In this document: positions 60,325 through 64,000 of the stretch, piece after piece
Layout: every line of letters starts with the position of its first letter
How positions within the stretch are numbered: the first letter of the stretch is position 1
Assembly (NCBI GenBank): GCA_910580105.1
Contig: CAJTWN010000003.1
Coordinates: 1-64,000 of the forward strand
DNA length: 64,000 nt
Origin: an uncultured Clostridia bacterium
GTDB lineage: Bacteria > Bacillota > Clostridia > Monoglobales > Monoglobaceae
Reading direction: 5' to 3'
Notes under the pieces: generated by a model
Told to the model about the DNA's origin: nothing
The model's database searches: none
Seen by the model: the letters and a program-made list of their open reading frames with translations, nothing else
Translations under genes and position numbers: made by a program

Positions 60325-60350
60325 TACAAAACCTCCCCTATTGGGGAGGT
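60325..60350 (-). terminator. Terminator after infA
   Basis: 8-bp G+C stem (60331-60338 with 60343-60350) followed on the minus strand by TTTTGTAGTTTTG. It lies between infA and the CapA-like gene and would end the upstream ribosomal unit. Confidence 0.7.
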
Positions 60351-60382
60351 CGCGCATTACAATTATGTCTTTTATCGCATTT

Positions 60383-60601
60383 TTATTTACCACGCCAGGT
60401 AATTCTTCCCTTTGTCAGGTCATAGGGAGAAATCTCCACCGTCACCTTGTCGCCGGGCAAAATCCGGATAAAGTGCATCCGGAGCTTTCCGGAAATGTGT
60501 GCGAGAATTTGATGTCCGTTTTCCAGCTCAACCTTAAACATCGCATTCGGTAATGCTTCCACAACGGTACCTTCTACTTCCAATACATCTTCCTTTGCCA
60601 A
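60383..60601 (-). CDS. infA: Translation initiation factor IF-1
   Basis: A 72-residue OB-fold protein (KEDVLEVEGTVVEALPNAMF, GHQILAHISGKLRMHFIRIL, ending TWRGK). The better start is TTG at 60601, 9 nt after GGAGG, giving the normal MAKEDV beginning and length; an ATG two codons upstream would nearly touch the ribosome binding site. Confidence 0.95.
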   Translation of the reverse strand: MAKEDVLEVEGTVVEALPNAMFKVELENGHQILAHISGKLRMHFIRILPGDKVTVEISPYDLTKGRITWRGK

Positions 60602-60616
60602 CTGCATTCACCTCCC

Positions 60617-60895
60617 CTATTCTTCAATACACCGCAATGCCTTGCAGATTTCTGCATCAAATGTGCCGTCTCTATTGTCATCATAAGCGGACGGCAAAAG
60701 AATGTGTCTATCCGTCTTTTGCACATGTTTGATTTTTTTCTTCTTCACCTTGCCGGCTTTATGCACCTTTCCGTCACAAAGGCCAAGCATCTTCCCATCC
60801 TGCCAGACAACGACAAAGGCGATCCCCCTGTCTCTGCCTGCACAGGACACAACAACATCACCAACGGTCAAGCCATTCTGATTTTCCCTGTTCAT
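60617..60895 (-). CDS. KOW-domain RNA-binding protein
   Basis: A 92-residue protein, L14e/KOW-like, with a GLTVGDVVVSCAGRDRGIAFVV strand pattern and a lysine-rich GKVKKKKIKH segment. Small proteins of this type sit between map and infA in many Clostridia and Bacilli; the function is not established, though a ribosome-associated role is likely. AAGGAGTCTTT before the ATG; 15 nt to infA. Confidence 0.88.
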   Translation of the reverse strand: MNRENQNGLTVGDVVVSCAGRDRGIAFVVVWQDGKMLGLCDGKVHKAGKVKKKKIKHVQKTDRHILLPSAYDDNRDGTFDAEICKALRCIEE

Positions 60896-60905
60896 AAAGA
60901 CTCCT

Positions 60906-61655
60906 TTACTTTGGAAGCGTCAAAAGAACCGGCTCGTCTTTGGTAATCAGCACACTGTTTTCATAGTGTGCCGCATTCTTACCATCTTTGGTCAAAACCG
61001 TCCAATTATTCCCTGCGATATAAGCCGCATGTTTTCCGGCACATACCATCGGTTCAATGGCAAGAATCATCCCGGCCCGCAAACGGATGCCCCGGCTGCT
61101 GGTCACATAGTTCGGAACTTCTGGGTCTTCATGGAGATTTGCGCCCACACCATGACCGCAGTATCCGCGAAGAACACTGAAACCATTCTCCTCTACATAC
61201 TTCTGCACTGCGGCAGAAATATCAGAAACCCGGTAACCTTCCCGTACAAAAGGCAGCGCCTCAAAAAAACTCTGCCGCGTGACATCAATTAACCGCTGCG
61301 CTTCACTGGAAATTTTGCCAACGGCAAATGTCCGGCAGGCATCACCATGATACCCTTTATAGCAGGCACCCACATCGACACTGACAATATCCCCTTCATG
61401 AAGAATTCGTCCGCCCGGTATTCCATGGATAATTTCATCATTTACACTGATACACGCACTTCCCGGAAAACCGCCGTGCCCTTTAAAAGAAGCGGTACAT
61501 CCCTGGGATTTAATATACTTTTCGGCAACCCGGTCCAGCTCTTTTGTGGTAATCCCCGGTTTTACAGCATCTTTCAGCGTCTCCAGTGTTTCAAAAGTAA
61601 TCCGGCCGGCGATACGCATTTTTTCTATCTCGGATTTTGATTTTATAATTACCAT
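60906..61655 (-). CDS. map: Methionine aminopeptidase type I
   Basis: A 249-residue metallo-aminopeptidase that removes the first methionine. The metal ligands are in SVDVGACYKGYHGDACRTF (two Asp, near 94 and 105), GHGVGANLHEDP (His, near 170), ILAIEPM (Glu, near 203) and YENSVLIT (Glu, near 233). Its ATG overlaps the adk stop by one base (TGATG), so the two genes are translationally coupled. Confidence 0.96.
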   Translation of the reverse strand: MVIIKSKSEIEKMRIAGRITFETLETLKDAVKPGITTKELDRVAEKYIKSQGCTASFKGHGGFPGSACISVNDEIIHGIPGGRILHEGDIVSVDVGACYKGYHGDACRTFAVGKISSEAQRLIDVTRQSFFEALPFVREGYRVSDISAAVQKYVEENGFSVLRGYCGHGVGANLHEDPEVPNYVTSSRGIRLRAGMILAIEPMVCAGKHAAYIAGNNWTVLTKDGKNAAHYENSVLITKDEPVLLTLPK

Positions 61656-62287
61656 CAGTCTTCCAGCACCTTCAATACTTCTTTTGTTGTATCAGAAATT
61701 TCTTCCTGACCATGGGCAGTTCGAAGCATTCCCTTATCCGCATAAAAATGCAAAAGCGGCTCTGTCTGTTCATGATAGGTTGCAAGACGTTTCTTAACCG
61801 TCTCAGGCTTATCATCGTCGCGAACCACCAATTCACCGCCGCAGATGTCACACACACCGTCAACCGCCGGTTTTCTATACTCTTTGTGAAATGTCGTTGC
61901 ACATTTACTGCATTCCAGCCGTCCGGACAGGCGGGCAATGATCTTCTCATCCGGCACATCAATATTGAGTACTTTATCAATTTTAATATCCGAATGATCC
62001 AATGCTTCTGCTTGGGTGAGGGTTCTGGGAAAGCCGTCTAAAATAAACCCATTTTTGCAGTCATCCGCAGAAAGCCGGTCGTTCATCAGTTGAATCATGA
62101 CATCATCAGGAACCAGCTGACCCTTATCAATCAAGCCTTTTACCACCTTGCCAAGCTCGGTCCCGTCCTTAATATTTTGACGCAATATTGCACCGGTAGA
62201 AATGGTTGGAATATCAAAATGTTTGCTGAGTTTTTCTGCCTGTGTTCCCTTTCCTGCCCCCGGAGCTGCTAATAATATAAGTCGCAT
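61655..62287 (-). CDS. adk: Adenylate kinase
   Basis: A 210-residue kinase that equilibrates ATP, AMP and ADP. It starts MRLILLAAPGAGKGTQ at 62287 (AGAGGTGAATCAA upstream). In the P-loop the first Gly is Ala (AAPGAGKG rather than GAPGAGKG). The AMP site (ISTGAILRQNI), LIDGFPRT-like LDGFPRTLTQAEAL and the zinc-type lid with two CxxC pairs (CSKC at about 130, CDIC at 150) are present. secY is 141 nt upstream. Confidence 0.95.
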   Translation of the reverse strand: MRLILLAAPGAGKGTQAEKLSKHFDIPTISTGAILRQNIKDGTELGKVVKGLIDKGQLVPDDVMIQLMNDRLSADDCKNGFILDGFPRTLTQAEALDHSDIKIDKVLNIDVPDEKIIARLSGRLECSKCATTFHKEYRKPAVDGVCDICGGELVVRDDDKPETVKKRLATYHEQTEPLLHFYADKGMLRTAHGQEEISDTTKEVLKVLED

Positions 62288-62428
62288 TTGATTCACCTCT
62301 TTTAAAAAGTCGCACATCTCTAAGCAGTGCCATAAAGACGGATAGAGCAGACCCCTTTTCACAACTTGTGTTCAGGTTTCTACTCTTCCGCTAAATTAAA
62401 ATCTCCATCAATACGGAGTCCTATTCAA

Positions 62429-63709
62429 TTATTCCAAAAATCCCTTATAATGCCGCATGAGCATCTGAGATTCGATATCTTTTACTGTCTCAAGTGCAAC
62501 ACCAACCAAAATCAACAGGGAGGTACCACCGATAGAGAAGTTCTGAATATGAAGTCCCAGATTCATAAAGATTGGAAGTACCGCGATAAATCCAAGGAAA
62601 ATCGCGCCTGCCAGCGTTATTCTGGACAACACTTTGGAAATGTAATCGGAAGTTGGACGTCCCGGGCGGATACCCGGAATGAAGCCGCCGTTCTTCTTCA
62701 TATTGTTTGACATTTCGATCGGGTTGAACTGTATTGCTGTATAGAAATACGTAAAGAACAAAATCAGCAGGAAGTACAGGATCGCATATACCCAGGATGT
62801 ACTTGAGAAAACACTCAAGAATCCGCCCCAGAAACCAGAGTCTCCAGCCTTAACACCAAAGAAACCAGCTATTGTTCCCGGGAAAGACATAATGGACATC
62901 GCAAAGATGATCGGAATAACACCGGCAGATGCCACCTTGATCGGAATATGCGTACTCTGTCCGCCATACATCTTTCTGCCAACCATCCGCTTCGCATATT
63001 GTACCGGGATTCTGCGTTCTGCCTCGTTCATCATAACAACAAGGCCAATCACTGCAAGAGCAAGAATTAAAATTGCAATTACACCAATGATATTGATAGA
63101 ACCACTTTGTAAATATGCCCACAAAGATGTGAACATTGAAGGGATTCTGGAAACAATACCTGCAAAAATAATCAATGAGATACCATTACCAACACCCTTT
63201 TCTGTAATCTGCTCGCCCAGCCACATCAGGAAAGCCGTACCGGCTGTAAATGTGATGATGACGATAAGTGCAGAAGTCCAACCCGGGTTGGTAACTGCGT
63301 GCATTGAATTCAACAGGAAATAAAGTCCGACCGCCTGCACCAATGCGAGGACAACGGTACCATATCTCTGAATCTGTGCAATTTTCTTTCTGCCGTCTTC
63401 GCCCTCTTTCTGCATCCGCTCAAGTGCAGGGATTGCCACACAGAGGAGCTGCATGATAATGGACGAGTTAATATATGGGGTGATGCTCATCGCAAAAATA
63501 GTCGCATTCTGGAAAGCACCACCGGAGATAACATCAATAAAACCAAAAATTGAATTTTCTGTACTGAAAATCTGCTTCATTGCTTCCGGGTCGAGAAGCG
63601 GAACCGGGATACAAGATCCCAGACGGAAAACAACAAGCAAAACCATCGTGTAGATGAGTTTCTTTCTGAGGTCAACAATCTTCCACGCGTTCCTGATTGT
63701 TTCGAACAT
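62429..63709 (-). CDS. secY: SecY preprotein translocase channel
   Basis: A 426-residue, ten-helix translocon channel (ENSIFGFIDVISGGAFQNAT, ITPYINSSIIMQLL, PIQFNPIEMSNNMKKNGGFIPGIRPG-type cytosolic loop, near 340, YISKVLSRITLAGAI). It starts 2 nt after the rplO stop, the standard spc order rplO-secY-adk-map. Confidence 0.97.
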   Translation of the reverse strand: MFETIRNAWKIVDLRKKLIYTMVLLVVFRLGSCIPVPLLDPEAMKQIFSTENSIFGFIDVISGGAFQNATIFAMSITPYINSSIIMQLLCVAIPALERMQKEGEDGRKKIAQIQRYGTVVLALVQAVGLYFLLNSMHAVTNPGWTSALIVIITFTAGTAFLMWLGEQITEKGVGNGISLIIFAGIVSRIPSMFTSLWAYLQSGSINIIGVIAILILALAVIGLVVMMNEAERRIPVQYAKRMVGRKMYGGQSTHIPIKVASAGVIPIIFAMSIMSFPGTIAGFFGVKAGDSGFWGGFLSVFSSTSWVYAILYFLLILFFTYFYTAIQFNPIEMSNNMKKNGGFIPGIRPGRPTSDYISKVLSRITLAGAIFLGFIAVLPIFMNLGLHIQNFSIGGTSLLILVGVALETVKDIESQMLMRHYKGFLE

Positions 63710-63711
63710 TG

Positions 63712-64000
63712 TTATACCACCTCTGCCTTTCCGCCTGCAGCAGTAATTTTTTCTGCAGCAGATTTACTAAATCTCTTCGCTTTAATTGTAAGCTTCTTCT
63801 CAAGTTCACCACGGCCTAAAATAACAACGCCATCGCAAATTTTTGAAATAATACCTGTTTCTTTCAGGAGTTCAGCTGTAACCTCTGTGCCGTTTTCAAG
63901 CTTGTTGAGCTCTTCTACATTAACAGAAACATACTTCTTTGCAAAAATATTGGTGAATCCACGCTTCGGAAGTCTTCTGTAAATCGGCATTTGACCGCCT
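63712..64000 (-). CDS. rplO: Ribosomal protein L15, C-terminal part
   Basis: The last 96 codons of L15 (MPIYRRLPKRGFTN, VSVNVEELNKLENGTEVT, LGRGELEKKLTIKAKRFSK). The frame runs off the window edge; the rest, about 50 residues, lies outside. Next to secY as expected. Confidence 0.93.
   Translation of the reverse strand, partial: GGQMPIYRRLPKRGFTNIFAKKYVSVNVEELNKLENGTEVTAELLKETGIISKICDGVVILGRGELEKKLTIKAKRFSKSAAEKITAAGGKAEVV

Noticed and set aside
1..64000. tRNA or rRNA genes
   Set aside because: No stretch with a tRNA T-loop and acceptor stem pattern, nor any rRNA segment, was noticed on either strand; a covariance-model search would settle it.

Overview
The window looks like a chromosomal piece of a spore-forming, anaerobic, carbohydrate-degrading Clostridia-type Firmicute. 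Signs are spoIIR and a SpoIIQ-like LytM protein, many S-layer homology (SLH) proteins, rubredoxin plus flavodiiron protein, Firmicute-style AAGGAGG ribosome binding sites and TTGACA/TATAAT promoters, a KOW gene between map and infA, and clusters of cytoplasmic glycoside hydrolases. A gut Monoglobus- or Oscillospira-like organism would fit, but genus is inference.

Layout. 1-16370: a leftward operon (GH5 enzyme, then three large exported SLH proteins of which two are tandem paralogues) faces a rightward multimodular GH5 paralogue across a 400-bp regulatory gap. 16512-22573: a cytoplasmic GH88, GH3 and GH78 set. Together these resemble a degradation route for an acidic, rhamnose-containing polysaccharide (gellan-type or rhamnogalacturonan-like), with no transporter or lyase in view. 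22600-25200: an accessory scar with an AT-rich orphan membrane protein, a methyltransferase-like remnant and an IS3 element whose transposase has an in-frame stop. 25219-25618: a 93-residue stand-alone protein matching the glycyl-radical C-terminus of anaerobic ribonucleotide reductase (NrdD), behind a consensus promoter carrying a correctly spaced pair of NrdR-box-like sites. 25780-27925: rubredoxin and flavodiiron protein divergent from a Crp/Fnr regulator, with a palindrome placed at -41.5 of the putative rubredoxin promoter.

28000-43992: mostly housekeeping and envelope genes: LCP ligase, a Cu-amine-oxidase-N/RCC1 surface protein, SLOG protein, nucleoside phosphorylase, the ddl-murI-DUF1934-argS-S41 protease string, spoIIR, a GtrB-like glycosyltransferase, SecG with a long acidic tail, a candidate C-rich small RNA, and a GHL10-SLH surface hydrolase. 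44100-45760: an accessory patch with broken XRE and RHH regulators, a small DUF6809-like protein and a complete-looking type I toxin-antitoxin cassette. 45793-55356: LytM peptidase, cation antiporter, PAP2 phosphatase, flavin reductase, glyoxalase, YbaK-like deacylase, GNAT, an FHA-FHA-ABCG half-transporter and a GH29 fucosidase.

55622-64000: the end of the spc and the alpha ribosomal clusters on the minus strand (rplO partial, secY, adk, map, KOW, infA, then rpmJ, rpsM, rpsK, rpsD, rpoA, rplQ). A CapA-like lipoprotein gene sits between infA and rpmJ. A terminator precedes it and a strong promoter follows it, so the cluster appears split into two transcription units.
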